From contig JAHBMJ010004388.1 in NCBI GenBank assembly GCA_018398765.1, positions 1-23,633 of the forward strand: 23,633 nucleotides of DNA. Direction: 5' to 3'. The translations under genes and the position numbers were made by a program. This DNA is from Chromera velia (lineage: Eukaryota > Sar > Chromeraceae). Numbering within the stretch: the stretch's first letter is position 1; each line of letters starts with the position of its first letter. Below the pieces are notes generated by a model, which worked only from the letters and a program-made list of their open reading frames with translations, made no database searches and was not told the DNA's origin. Positions 1 through 10,544 of the stretch are shown piece by piece.

Positions 1-349
1 GAGAGAGAGAGAGAGAGAGAGAGAGAACAGGGAGGGAGGAAGGGAGAGGGCGGGGGGAAAGGGAGAGAGAGAGAGTCAATCAATTTACAGGTTTAAAACC
101 ACTTCTCATGAATGCGTGTTCCCCCAATTAAATGAGAGAGAGATCGCAATTCCCTGCGGTCTCCTTCTCCGCGATTCCCTTCTCTTCTTCTCAACTTATT
201 TTCTTTTCACAGTACTGTCATCTTCCTCCCCTCCCTCCGTTGATGCCCATTGAGTAGCTTGTGAAGAAAAAGAAACGTACTTGGAGGAACGCACAACTGA
301 AGGGAACCAAAGACTCGCCCCTGTCCCCCCTTTTGTTTTTTGCGTGCAG
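1..349. other. Microsatellite and unresolved upstream sequence of the protease gene
   Basis: The window opens with a (GA)n microsatellite (1-26) that grades into a GA-rich stretch to about 75. No convincing exon is visible. The stretch just before 350 (a C/T-rich run, then TGCAG) looks like the 3' end of an intron. The signal-peptide exon of the following subtilase is therefore probably outside the window or too short to recognise here. Confidence 0.5.
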
Positions 350-2914
350 TATCTTGTGAGGTTGCGTGACGGACAGATTTGGAGTTCTGCTTCTGGTGTT
401 GCCTCCTCTCTGAATCTGACCAGCTCCCATGTCCACGAGGCTTTCACCAGACAGAGAATGTTCTCTGCACAGATGGACGCTTCAGAATTGATCGCGGTGC
501 TCCAGAACGATGCAGTGGAGGAGGTGGAGGAAGTCATGGTCGTACGAGCGTTCGCGACCCCCACCATCAGTCAGGTCTGGGGGGTGGATAGGGTCGATCA
601 GCAGGATCTACCTGTGGACAGCAGCTACACACTACCGGGGAGTGGAGCGTACAATGGTGCCGGGGTGCACGTGTAAGTCAGGTTTTGTGGTTTCTTTTGA
701 TTGGTGTAGAAATACTCGAATGGAAGGCGGCGAGTCGGAGTAGCAGGGAGAGAGCCGAACCAGGGGCCAGTGAGTTGATGCACAGGCTTTTTGGAAGACG
801 ACTTCGGGAGGTTCGGCAATGCAACACTCAAGCTTTCTTTGACTCTCAGTGAAGATGCAGCGAGGCCCAAAAAAATTTCTGAACGTACGAAATCTCTTTA
901 TCTGCAGGTACATCATCGACACAGGCGTCGACTATAACCACCAGGAATTTTCCGGTCGAACGGGTACGGGAGCAGACTTTACAGGAAGCGGCACAGGAGG
1001 CTATAACGATGATTGCAACGGTAAGCGAGATTTTGGATGGCGGGATGTGAAGGGCTTTTTTTGTGCGCCTCTGTAAATTTCTGTCTCACAACGGCCGGTT
1101 GGGATTTTGTTGTCGGTCGGAAAAAACGGAGCCTGAGGGTTCGTCAGTGTGTGTCCTTCTGTGTAACCATCTGCCAATCTAGCTGGCAGTTCCTCTTTTT
1201 CAACAACGACTCATCTGTGCATGTATCTATGTACGTCTCTGTCTCCACACAGCTCGAATGTGTGCAACAAATCAGACCTTGCGGAAAGCAGTGCATGTCC
1301 ATCCGCATGGCTGCAGGGCACGGCACTCACTGTGCAGGAACCGCAGCAGGTGCCTACGTCGGAGTTGCCCCTGGAGCCACTGTGCACTCTTTGCGTGTGC
1401 TGGACTGTTCTGGAAGTGGTACGACTTCTGCAGTGATCTCGGCTCTGTCCTGGATGATCACAAACGCAGAAACCCCAGCGATCGCCTCGATGTCCTTGGG
1501 GTCCTCTTACTCCTCTTTTGTCAACTCGGCAGTGCAGAGCGCGGTGGATGCAGGCATCACAGTGGTCTCAGCGGCAGGGAACGATAACGCTGACGCGTCG
1601 AATTACTCTCCTGCGAGTGCCTCCGCCTCCATTACCGTTGCCTCCTCTGACAGCAGCGATGCCCGTTCCTCTTTTTCGAATTACGGCAGCGTTGTGGACA
1701 TCTTTGCCCCGGGGTCTTCCATCTACTCCGCGCAGTATGACTCTAATCAGGGCGAGGCAAATGGGTACGCGACAATGAGTGGGACCTCTATGGCGTGTCC
1801 GCATGTGGCGGGGGCAGCTGCACTTCTACTGCAGGCAAATTCCGGGTACCCGGCCTACTCGGTCAGTCGATTTGATGTACTTCTAAGTTCGCTTTTCAGG
1901 ACGCTCCGTACAACCGCGCTGTGTGTGTGTGAGAGAGAGAGAGAGGGAGTTAGTGAGTGAGAGAGAGAGAGTCTACGTGCGTGCGTGCGTGCGTGCGTGT
2001 GTGTGTGTGTGTGTGTGCGTGCGTCCTTCTTTGTGCATGTTTGGGGTGGGTGGGTGGGTGTCTGTGTGTTTACACTTCTTTTGTAAGCTTCATGACCAAT
2101 ACAGCCAAGCATGCACAGACAGTGTCAGTCAGCGATGATCGACTGCTTCGATCGCCCTTCCTCTTGTTGCAGGTTGGTTCTGCCCTCCAGGCTCTGGCCT
2201 CTGCCAACAAAATCTCAGATGTCCAGGGTTCCCCCAACTACCTGCTGTACACACTGGGCATCACATCTGGCCTTAGCACCTCAGTAACCACAACAACGAC
2301 AACCACCACCACCACGACCACCACGACCACCACCACAACAGCTGGAAGCTCGTGCAGTGATCTGTCCGGTTTCAGAGACTCGTACGGAGACGGGTGCAGC
2401 TACTACGACGCGTCTCCTGGGCAGTGCTCCAATGCAGATTCGTCAGTTGGTGCATTTTAGAATTAATTGGTGTGCTGTTCGTTCGTCCATTCGAATCATG
2501 TCTCGTCGGTAATGCGGGCCAACATGCCAGCATCTTTACGGAAATGCGTCACACAAGAATTCTGAATGAGGCTTTTTGGCATTCTTGGAGTGATTCGCCG
2601 GGTTGCGTGCCGCTTGTCCTACCTCTTCTTCTCTTTTCTGCATGTCCGGATGAACCGTTTGGTAGTTCGTTCTTTCCTCTATTGTGTCGATTAATTAACT
2701 TTGGGATTGCAGGTACCGAAACGAAAATGGCCTGAGTGCGACGGACGCCTGTTGTACCTGTGGAGGAAGCAGCTCTGCCACCACGACCACGACGGTGGCA
2801 GCCTCCTCGGCAAAAAGGATCGGGGGGGCACCGTTCGGATTTCTTTGGGGGGGACTAGCGCTGCTCTCAATTGTGGTGGCGTCGCTCTCTTCCTCTATCG
2901 GATTTCCACGGTGA
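350..2914 (+). CDS. Subtilisin-like serine protease (S8, proteinase K type), 5'-incomplete, with Thr-rich linker and Cys-rich C-terminal tail
   Basis: Probable secreted or membrane-anchored endopeptidase. Exons seen: 350-672, 908-1020, 1317-1861, 2173-about 2445 and 2713-2914; the first three junctions join in phase. The first exon encodes an I9-type propeptide (YLVRLRDG start, WGVDRVDQ at the maturation region). The triad is complete: Asp in YIIDTGVD (codon 918-920), His in NGHGTHCAG (1319-1321) and Ser in [11 protein letters not shown] (1787-1789). The oxyanion Asn is in AAGN (1580-1582), and its surroundings are proteinase-K-like. After the catalytic domain come 18 consecutive Thr codons (2287-2340, probably an O-glycosylated stalk), a small Cys-rich module ending in DACCTCGGG, and a hydrophobic C-terminus ([15 protein letters not shown]) suggesting a membrane or GPI-type anchor. 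The exon 4 to exon 5 junction is unresolved: a GT at 2446 gives the wrong phase for the family-like tail. The signal peptide is not in view. Function is certain at family level; substrate is unknown. Confidence 0.9.
1862..2172 (+). repeat. Compound GT/GA/GTGC microsatellite inside a protease intron
   Basis: The intron between the catalytic Ser exon and the Thr-rich exon runs from GTCAGT to TTGCAG. About 1920-2065 of it is alternating (GT)n, (GA)n, (GTGC)n and (GGTG)n. It is non-coding: the junction restores a phase-0 frame, and the reading frame through it is only simple-repeat peptide. Confidence 0.8.
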
Positions 2915-3640
2915 CGTCTAGATAGATGCATGATTGATTGGGGGGTGGGAAGGGGGATCGGCTTTCTTGGCGACTGCTGGGAGACTTGTCGACTCTCCGA
3001 CCGTTTCCTGTCCCTTTGTAATTGGACAAATGAGAATGCATGAGTTGAAGAAAGAACGAACGCATTGATTGAATGAATGAATGAATTCGCACAATTAACC
3101 CCTGCAGGGCCGTCCGAGGTTCAGCAGGCTCACTTTGTCTTAACTGTCGGATTCGCATTTCTTCTTTTCTGCTTTCTTTCCTTCCTTTCTTCCTTCGCTC
3201 AGTGTTTCTGCCTGTCCTTTCTTCTTTCCATACATGCATGAGAGTCAGTTGATGAATGGTTCGTTCGATGGTGCGCTCGGTCAGTACAGTAATGAATGGA
3301 AGTGCACTTGTCATTGTATGGCGCGGTGTTTCCGCAATTGGCGGACAGGAAGGGAAGAAAACGGGGAGTGATTAGAGTGTCTCCTTCAGAATTTCCCTTG
3401 AAGGGGGGAGGGAGCACCGGAGAGGGAGAGAGAGAGAGAGCGAATTGAAAAGAAACGGTAGACCGGATGTCTAATTTGTGCCTTCAATTTCCCTTCGTCA
3501 CCCCCGGAACTGGACATCTGAGACATCATTGCCACGCACCATACGCACCTAGCTGACATGCTCAGGCAAATATACAGTCGCACGCCGAGGGCACTCATCC
3601 TTTGATCTCGATTGATTGATTGAGGACCCTGGGGGTGCAC
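2915..3640. other. Intergenic region after the protease gene
   Basis: No supported gene. It contains short simple repeats: GAAT repeats near 3070-3085, a C/T-rich stretch at about 3160-3200, (GA)n near 3425-3440 and GATT repeats near 3610. The open frames here are short, overlap on both strands and show no domain. Confidence 0.6.
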
Positions 3641-4568
3641 CATCTTTCATACGTCTCTTTTTGTGTATAAAAACACACTGCACAAACGTGTTTGTTGTCT
3701 ACCGGGGGTGGGGCTCCACAAATCACCTAAAGGTCTCGCTAAATGTTTTGAAGGATTTCTTCAATCTACAGAATTTCTGCGAAACTTTAACACAGTTTAT
3801 TTTTTAGCGTCCTGCAGCTGCTTGCAGGTCAACTTTTTTTCCCGGTTTCCTAAATTGACCTAGCGTTTCATTTAAGTTACTAACTTACTACTAAACTGAG
3901 TAGAAGTTACTAGTACTTAATTCAGAAAAGGATTTGACTGATTGATTTTGTAGTCTTTTCGTAGTATGTATAAACTATAGTAGTGTTTTCTTAATTTTTG
4001 TATAAGTAGACTAGTATGACTTACACTAACTAGTACTAGACCAACTACTAACTTGCCTAGTAACTTGCAGTACACGTTTAGGCTAGCGTTTAGGTTATGG
4101 TTTGCTTTAGAGCTAGCCTAGGAGCTAGTAGGAGCTAGCTAGCTTTAGCTTTTATAGAGTCGCTAAATCTATATGTGTTATCATTATTATGTAGAATGTA
4201 ATAAAAATCTAGTTGAGGGTATGCATTTTAATGATTTCCACTTAAATTAATTAATTTATACATCATTCAAGCTAGCATTCAAGCGCATTCAAGTTTGACC
4301 TTGCTAGCTAACAGCTATCATATGATAGTACTAGTAGCTAGACTAGTAGTTATAGCTGCTATACATGTCTAGATACATGTCTACGATCTAAATTCATATT
4401 CCTCGGTATAATGATACTATACTATATAATCAAATCTCCATTTTATACAATTCCTATATATTATACAACAAAGTCATTTTTTAAAATCAAAAGATAAAAC
4501 TTAAGACTCAAAATTGACAAAACGATTGTTAAAAACAGAAAGATATCATGTTCAAAATCCTGTCCAGG
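3641..4568. other. AT-rich, CTAG-rich island between convergent genes
   Basis: Base composition changes abruptly to AT-rich here and returns to the local norm inside the acyltransferase gene. Between about 3858 and 4400 the tetranucleotide CTAG recurs about 18 times, in words such as ACTAGTA and GAGCTAG. No open frame of useful length and no terminal repeats were seen. It lies between the 3' ends of two convergent genes. Confidence 0.6.
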
Positions 4569-5945
4569 CTACACTTTTTTGTTCCCTTGTTCGGACCCCT
4601 CATCCCTCCTCTGTATCAACGGCTCCTCAAGCGGGGCGGCCCTCTCCCTTTCCCTTGTCATGAATGCGTTCAGAGGGTGCACCCCTGAGGGCCTTCCCGG
4701 GATTTCCTCCCTCTGAATCTCACCGCCCCCGCCTTCCCTTTTCCCCTTCCGGTCGCCCGACAACCACCGGCGCAAGGGCGCCTCGACACCCCTCGACACC
4801 CCCAATGAGAACCCCACCACCAGAACCCACTGCAAAGGCATGTGGTACCACGGAACCAAAACCCGCAAGACCCAAGCGTCAAATCCGGGGACAAGTCGGG
4901 GGTCTCCAGTTGTCAGGAAAGCAACAAACGAATTGTACAGGAAGAAAACAACCAGATGAAGACAGTAGATCACTAGGGAGATATCCCCCAAAGCCACTAG
5001 GGGACCCCAAGAAAGGACAGTACAAGTCCAAGATTCAGTTCGGACTATCGTTTCGCTCTCTCGCGGTACAAACGACAAAACAAATCCAGCCAACCAGAGA
5101 AGATGAACAGGGAGGAGCAGAGCTTCCAGCACGATTGAAACTTCACTTCGTACATCAGGTTCGAAATAGAGTTGCACCAGAGGAGCCTGTAGTGCAGTCA
5201 GAAGAAGAATGAAGGACAGGAAATCTGTTGTCCAAGCCCATCGCTTATGGTGACAATTCGGGGCCACTCTCCACCTCTCGATGACCTCTCCGACTATCAT
5301 CCCGCAGACTACTTGCAGTATTCTGGCCAGGCAGTGCACGTGCCAGACGAACATAGTCCCAGCCCATTGGTCGGAGGGAAAGAACACCATTGAGCATGCA
5401 AGAAGTCCCAGGCTAAGGAGGTACAAGAGACAGAGACAACACATCAACGCACCCACCCCCCACCGCTGGAATCTCAGCGAGACGAAAGGAAACAGAAGGT
5501 AGCCATACATGAAAACGGCGATCTGCCACAGGACCCCCCCTACGTTGATCAGAGAGGGGAACCACGCTTGGAGCATGAACGCACACCCAACGGTGGACTC
5601 CATCAACGAGGTGAAGTCAATGTTCACCATGATCAGAAAGCAAATCCCCACATTCAACGCCAAAGTAATGTAATACATGGGCGCAAGGCGAGCGAATCGT
5701 TTCCACCAAAACTTACGACTACCCGCCCATGTCTCCACCTTTCCTGTGGTTGAATAGAGACGCGTGAGAGGAATGCCGGAGAGAAGAAAGAAAAGCGACA
5801 CCGCCTGCAGATACTCCAACCCAATGAGAACAGGCTGTCCTTTGACTGGAGACTGGATAAACATGTCAGTCTGATGACCCAGCATAATTGCAAACGCACA
5901 AACACCCCTAAGCCCAATAAATGCTGTCAGGTCGTCGGTACTCAT
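4569..5945 (-). CDS. Acyltransferase 3 (AT3/OafA-type) integral membrane protein, intronless
   Basis: Multi-pass membrane enzyme of the acyltransferase-3 family (PF01757 type), which moves acyl groups onto sugars, lipids or other small acceptors. I chose the ATG at 5945-5943 (458 residues, MSTDDLTAF). The longer frame begins at a non-ATG codon, and the family's first helix starts right after this Met. Family marks: GLRGVCAFAIMLGH at residues 11-24, giving the R-x10-H pair (R13, H24) essential in studied AT3 enzymes; FFLLSGIPLTRLY; and RFARLAPMYY after the second helix. About ten hydrophobic segments run to about residue 395. A charged, low-complexity tail follows, probably cytosolic. The gene is one uninterrupted exon, unlike its intron-rich neighbours, and is convergent with the protease and divergent from the ankyrin gene. 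The acyl donor and acceptor cannot be told from the sequence. Confidence 0.85.
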   Translation of the reverse strand: MSTDDLTAFIGLRGVCAFAIMLGHQTDMFIQSPVKGQPVLIGLEYLQAVSLFFLLSGIPLTRLYSTTGKVETWAGSRKFWWKRFARLAPMYYITLALNVGICFLIMVNIDFTSLMESTVGCAFMLQAWFPSLINVGGVLWQIAVFMYGYLLFPFVSLRFQRWGVGALMCCLCLLYLLSLGLLACSMVFFPSDQWAGTMFVWHVHCLARILQVVCGMIVGEVIERWRVAPNCHHKRWAWTTDFLSFILLLTALQAPLVQLYFEPDVRSEVSIVLEALLLPVHLLWLAGFVLSFVPRESETIVRTESWTCTVLSWGPLVALGDISLVIYCLHLVVFFLYNSFVAFLTTGDPRLVPGFDAWVLRVLVPWYHMPLQWVLVVGFSLGVSRGVEAPLRRWLSGDRKGKREGGGGEIQREEIPGRPSGVHPLNAFMTRERERAAPLEEPLIQRRDEGSEQGNKKV

Positions 5946-6785
5946 GGCAGATAGACAGAGGGCAAAATTGCTTTCCGGGTTGAGGAAATAGATACACACC
6001 AATCTGAGCGGCGTTCAATGCTGGCGACTCTTCGTGAAAGCGAGAGCATGCATGGTTGGCACACAAATTAAAGGCTTCGATGGTACTGCATTGGTACAAC
6101 CAACCCATATCGAAGCATTTTGGGTATTCATTCGATTTGAGTGAGGAGATGGTTCCCGATTTTCTCTGTGGTCAGATGAGCACAGAGGGTTCAATATTAA
6201 ATGGCACAATGAGAGGCTTTGAGAGCTTGTCGCGGCAGACGGATGGTAGAAAGATGGAGACAGTATGAGACAGTTGCATGGAGACTGCCATATGCATGGA
6301 GACGCGATATGGAGACGATGTAGACGGTCTTTGCACAAATTTTGCAGGCAGGCCATGCAGGCGCGCGCTGGATGTCTGCAACACTCTGTAGTTAGCTGAT
6401 CGAGTGATGCTAAGATCGAGATCGATTGAAGATCGAAGAGTATATACATCGATCGATCCACTCTACACACATATGTAGCCATGTACAGGACATTACAGGG
6501 CCAGATGTGTGCTGAGATCATCCAAGGAAAACCAACTAAAAGGCCCGCTCGATACATATATATCCGAACCGTCTACTGCAGGTGTTTGCAACACTTGAGC
6601 AGAGGGTCAGGCCGACGCAAAGCCCGTCGACCGGCGGCCTTCCTGCACTGTCTGTCCTTGTTTCACCCACTTCTGTAGTGGTGATGACGTTGACACTTGT
6701 TCATTCAGTCGTTCAGTCGTAGATCATCTAACAAATCTAAGCGAAGCTGCAAGAGATCGATACATAGATACGTACCCGCCTCACC
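5946..6785. other. Divergent intergenic region between acyltransferase and ankyrin genes
   Basis: About 840 bp shared by two outward-facing genes, so it should hold both promoters. No TATA-like element stands out. ATGGAGAC occurs several times between about 6250 and 6320 as an irregular short repeat. A minus-strand open frame crosses 6015-6557 but is Cys/Ser/His-rich without a recognisable domain. Confidence 0.5.
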
Positions 6786-7586
6786 ATGTTTCCGACTTGC
6801 GGAGACTCTGCGTCCTCTTCTTCGTCTGTCATCCTTCTCAGTCCCATCCTCCTCCGACATGTCCGAAAGTACTCTCCTGTGTCTTGCAAGGCCCTCTTTA
6901 CAGCTGTGGAGATGGGGAAGGAGGACGACGTGTTGTTCCTCCTTCGTCTCGGCGTAGGTGCAGAAATCAACGGGAAAGTGAACGGGAGGGGGGTGTTGTA
7001 CAAAGCTGCAGGGATGGGAAGGTTGGACTTGGTTAGGAGGTTGATTGAGTCCGGTGCAGACCTGGAAGTGAGGGACGATCTGTGGAGGCAGACGGCTCTG
7101 CACTGTGCATCCGAGAACGGGTTCCTTGAAATCGTCAAGTATCTGTCAGACAAAGGGGCGGAGGTAGACACAGTAGACGGGTGGGGATTCACCCCTCTGT
7201 TTGCTGCGTCTTCCAACGGACATCTGAAGATTGTAAAGCTGCTCGTTGACAGGGGTGCGAAGGTGGATGTGATATCAGAGGGACAGAAAGGTTCTGCTGC
7301 TAGGGGTGTGGCTCCTCTCCATGGGGCGTCTACTAGGGGTCATGACTTGGTGGTGCAGTTTTTGTCCCAGAGGGGGGCAAAGGTCAACGCACTGGATGAG
7401 TGGGGTCAGACGCCGCTGCACTATGCATCCACCAACGGAAGTCTGCAAGTTGTGATTTTCCTCTTCGAGAAAGGAGCGTTTGTGAATGTCCCAAACAAGT
7501 GGGGTGAGACGCCGATGAAAGTTGCACAGAAGAGAAAGCACACAGCGATCGTCAACTTTCTTGAGTCTCAAGGGGGGAGGTGTTGA
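6786..7586 (+). CDS. Ankyrin-repeat protein, intronless (266 aa)
   Basis: Small ankyrin-repeat protein, a protein-interaction scaffold with no enzymatic domain. The start ATG at 6786 has a favourable CACC context. After a Ser-rich N-terminus (residues 1-33) come about six and a half repeats: a degenerate one at about 34-66, then 67-100, 101-133, 134-172 (with an insert around 165-172), 174-206 and 207-239, and a half repeat at 240-266. Consensus pieces are plain: QTALHCASENGFLEIVKYL, TPLFAASSNGHLKIVKLL and TPLHYASTNGSLQVVIFL, each followed by a G-A-x-V/L turn. The frame is a single exon with no GT-AG interruption needed. No signal peptide or membrane segment is evident, so it is probably cytosolic or nuclear. 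The partner is unknown. It could be a member of a large lineage-specific ankyrin family. Confidence 0.88.
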   Translation: MFPTCGDSASSSSSVILLSPILLRHVRKYSPVSCKALFTAVEMGKEDDVLFLLRLGVGAEINGKVNGRGVLYKAAGMGRLDLVRRLIESGADLEVRDDLWRQTALHCASENGFLEIVKYLSDKGAEVDTVDGWGFTPLFAASSNGHLKIVKLLVDRGAKVDVISEGQKGSAARGVAPLHGASTRGHDLVVQFLSQRGAKVNALDEWGQTPLHYASTNGSLQVVIFLFEKGAFVNVPNKWGETPMKVAQKRKHTAIVNFLESQGGRC

Positions 7587-8168
7587 TAGAGCTGCTCCTG
7601 ATTTTACTCTGAATTTTGCTGGATTTTTCTTCCCCCCTTCCCTTCTCTCTGAATTCGTTCTCTTCGTGATTGTTTGTGCAAACAGACTGACTGGTGATGC
7701 TTCTTTCATAATTCCGTCTTATGTCGTTTCCTTCTCTTGGTCTCGTGTGATGGAAGAAAAAAGATATTGAGGAAGAGGAAAGAGACCAGATTGAGACGCT
7801 GGGGGTTGGTTTTTGGTTCTCATTCGTGCTCTCTTTCTTTGCCTTGATAAATCGACCTAACTGTGTGTACATACAAACGAAACAGACAGCGACACTACGA
7901 AAGGAAAAGGCGAGACCCAGAGAGACTGATAGCTAGAAGGAGGGAAACAGAGGGAAAGAGAATCAAAGATTAACAACCCGAATTCTCCAATTGATTGATG
8001 CCTTCGATCAACGCATGCATCATGAAGGGAGGGAGGGCGGGAGGGCGAGAGGGGGGGGGACTTGGTATGGAATAGATGGACGCGAAGCGAAGAGTGAAGC
8101 TCTTGCTGTCCTTCCGTTTCCTCATCTCTGTATTCCTTTATTTTTCTTCAGTAGAGATAGAGAGAGAA

Positions 8169-8219
<51 letters not shown>

Positions 8220-8980
8220 TGAGGGAGGTCTGAGGGAGGTCTGAGGAAGGTCTCAGGAAAGCCTGCTTCAGGGCGTCTGGATTCACTTAATTTGCTTTGT
8301 GTTCCCGTCTGAGTGCATGCATGGGACGTGGCAGAAAAGGAATTGAAGGAGACGGCTGGAAGCCTTTCTTTGTTCTTTTTCTATTGACATTGCTCTCTTT
8401 CGATTGACACAAGAAGGTGTAGGATCAAAGACAGATGGAGAGTTCTCGGCAGAGGACATCGAATGAAAAGCCACGAACCAACACAGCTAGGGGAAAGGAG
8501 AAAGGGACGAATCGCTCGTTGGAAAGCAAAGGAAACAAGAGGGCAAGGGTGCATTGCCGCTAGGGACGTCTCGATCTGTAGGACGTCTGACAGAGAAGCT
8601 GCATAATGGACTGTATGAATTCGTGTCTTTCTCTTTGCAGAGAGAAGGAGGCAAGCATATCGATAGGCAGAGATTGCCAGTCGGGATCGCGAATCAAAGA
8701 AAAGTCGAAACGTAGACAGACGGATAGACAGGTCGGCAGACAGCCGAGAGGCCTCGGCCCTGTATTAATAAAGAAAGACCACGCTAGAGCGAGAGGAAGC
8801 AGCTAGACAGACCCTCTCGTTGTGCGGGTGTCCGTCTCCCTTTCCTCTTCCACCCATCTGATGCGATTATTTTGTGATCCTCGGATGGAAGAATTCACTT
8901 CCAGTCATTTCAATTCAAACTGGTAAAGCGCACGCACGCCTTTTCGCCCTTAATGGGCAAGAAGTTGGCTGCAGCTGGGT
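7587..8980. other. Gene-poor intergenic region with GA and 11-bp repeats
   Basis: No supported gene. A (GA)n tract covers about 8155-8218 and runs directly into about four tandem copies of an 11-bp unit (CTGAGGGAGGT and variants, about 8219-8262). Small open frames here are simple-repeat translation or lack any family resemblance. A short open frame at 8606-8806 has no supporting features. Confidence 0.55.
8153..8262. repeat. (GA)n microsatellite followed by an 11-bp minisatellite
   Basis: An almost pure GA tract is followed immediately by degenerate 11-bp tandem copies of CTGAGGGAGGT that decay to CTCAGGAAAGC. The two elements look related, as if the minisatellite grew from the edge of the GA tract. 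Confidence 0.8.
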
Positions 8981-9545
8981 TGGCTGTATATATACTAGCA
9001 CTACATATTAGTACATGCCAATATATTCCGTTTCACAATTAATATTACAAGTGACTACATAGAAAGCCAACTCACGATCGTGCTTATACATACTACTATA
9101 AAACTGGTACTATAGATAGTACTAAACCTCGCGGTATTCTTTAAATGTTCTCATTGAATGAGACCGACACTCTCGACTACTCTGGAGTATTGTAGATGCA
9201 TGCAGCATAAAATCACTTCTAAGACTCACTGTAAGTCAGCCTCTAATTATCTCTAGTATTGCAACTATTGCACATACCTTTAAAAACATTTAACCACAGA
9301 GTACTGAGAATGTGACAATGCAAGAGCAGTGGAATTCCGCGCTTACGGTGTTCTTTGGATTTACATCCCGGTACATCCCGGCAAAAAAAGGTCAGCCATT
9401 TCACGGAATCGTGATCGTAACTTCATATAAGCCAGCGCATGCACAAAAACCCAACTCGAAAAGCTATAGCGCGCGCGCGCGAGCGAATCTTAATCATTAC
9501 CTCTTTTTTTTTGCGCGAACGATCGCCTAGCTATAGCTGATATCG
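8980..9545. other. Second AT-rich island
   Basis: An AT-rich stretch with words such as ATACTAG and TATAGATAGTACT, similar in texture to the island at 3641-4568. It ends near a (GC)n run at about 9470-9482 and an AGCTATAGCTGATATCGATC palindrome-rich patch around 9530-9550. No gene was seen. Confidence 0.5.
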
Positions 9546-9659
9546 ATCTACACAGCTATACAGCTGCAGATCGAAAGATATCGAAAGCAGTCACGTCTTT
9601 GGACGCTGTGAACAGCTGAAACTGCTCATACAGAGAAACACTAAGCCTCCCTTGTGTGC

Positions 9660-10530
9660 TTAAGGGATCGAGGATTATCCAACAGACTGACTCTGACTGA
9701 TCCTCTGTGCAACGACCGATCTATTAACCGTGCTTCCTGTAGGCAGCCTGACAGGTATGCTTCCTTGCATGCAGTCATGCCGAGGTCCACAGCTAGATGA
9801 CACTTGACCAGCCGGTCGATTCAAACCACCAGTGGTCGAAAGAAACGCAACACTTATATACAGTACAGAGCAAGGAGCTTCAGAAAGGGTTCTGACACAA
9901 GCATGGCACAAGCACGGAATCTGAACCTTGCAGGAAACAAAGCCTCTGCAGTCAGTCTTTTGACATGCATAACAGGAAGATAGGCAAGAAGGCTGGCAGA
10001 CGGATGGGCAGCGAGCAAGGTATCCGTGTGAGTACTCTGTCGTAGAAGAGGCCCTCCATGACCACAGCACTGCCTCTTCTCTTGCCTCACGTGGTTGCCG
10101 TCAGATCTGAACGATTTGAAATCACAAGAAGCCATGTATGTATGTGTGGGTTTGCAAGTAAGCCCAAAGACCGGAGGCAAACATGCATTCAGCTTGCAAA
10201 ACTGCATGATGGACGGCTGCCTCATAAGAATGCGATATTCGATGTAGACGGAGACACCTTTAGCCAGCAGAACTGTTGGCCAAGAAGAAAATTGACACAT
10301 AGCATGAAGGCATGCAGACGGACTGGCCAACAGACAAAAGTATGCTGCAAGGCAGAAAAGTGGGCGGGCAGACAGATGTATGTAGGAGTCGATTGGCGGA
10401 TGTTCAGGCAGATAGATAGGCAGGCGTGTAGACAAGCGGACAATCAGATCCGAAACAGGCCGAAAGGCAGAAAGGCAGAGTGTCCACCAGGCCTGAAAGC
10501 GCCCAGAGAGACCGTTAAAGTGCACTGATT
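9660..10530. repeat. Degenerate CAGA/GGCA repeat region
   Basis: The sequence is dominated by variants of GGCAGACAG and CAGACGGA, strongest between about 10300 and 10490. Open frames run on both strands (minus 9854-10525, plus 10058-10528) and overlap almost completely. Their peptides are biased (Leu/Cys/Ala/Pro on one strand, Arg/Gln/Lys on the other), which is what a decayed tetranucleotide repeat without stops gives. No domain is recognised in either, so I do not call a gene. Confidence 0.5.
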
Positions 10531-10544
10531 ACGCGACACCTCTC

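Noticed and set aside
281-349. N-terminal extension of the first protease exon
   Set aside because: It starts at a TTG codon, crosses a polypyrimidine tract and ends at TGCAG; it reads as intron.
196-567. Minus-strand open frame over the protease propeptide
   Set aside because: Antisense shadow of the I9-like exon.
4664-5212. 182-codon plus-strand open frame
   Set aside because: Antisense to the acyltransferase, which has clear family motifs; the peptide is Pro/Arg/Lys-rich with no domain.
6015-6557. 180-codon minus-strand open frame upstream of the acyltransferase
   Set aside because: No recognisable domain, biased Cys/Ser/His content, and it lies in the divergent spacer. The acyltransferase already begins at its family start without it.
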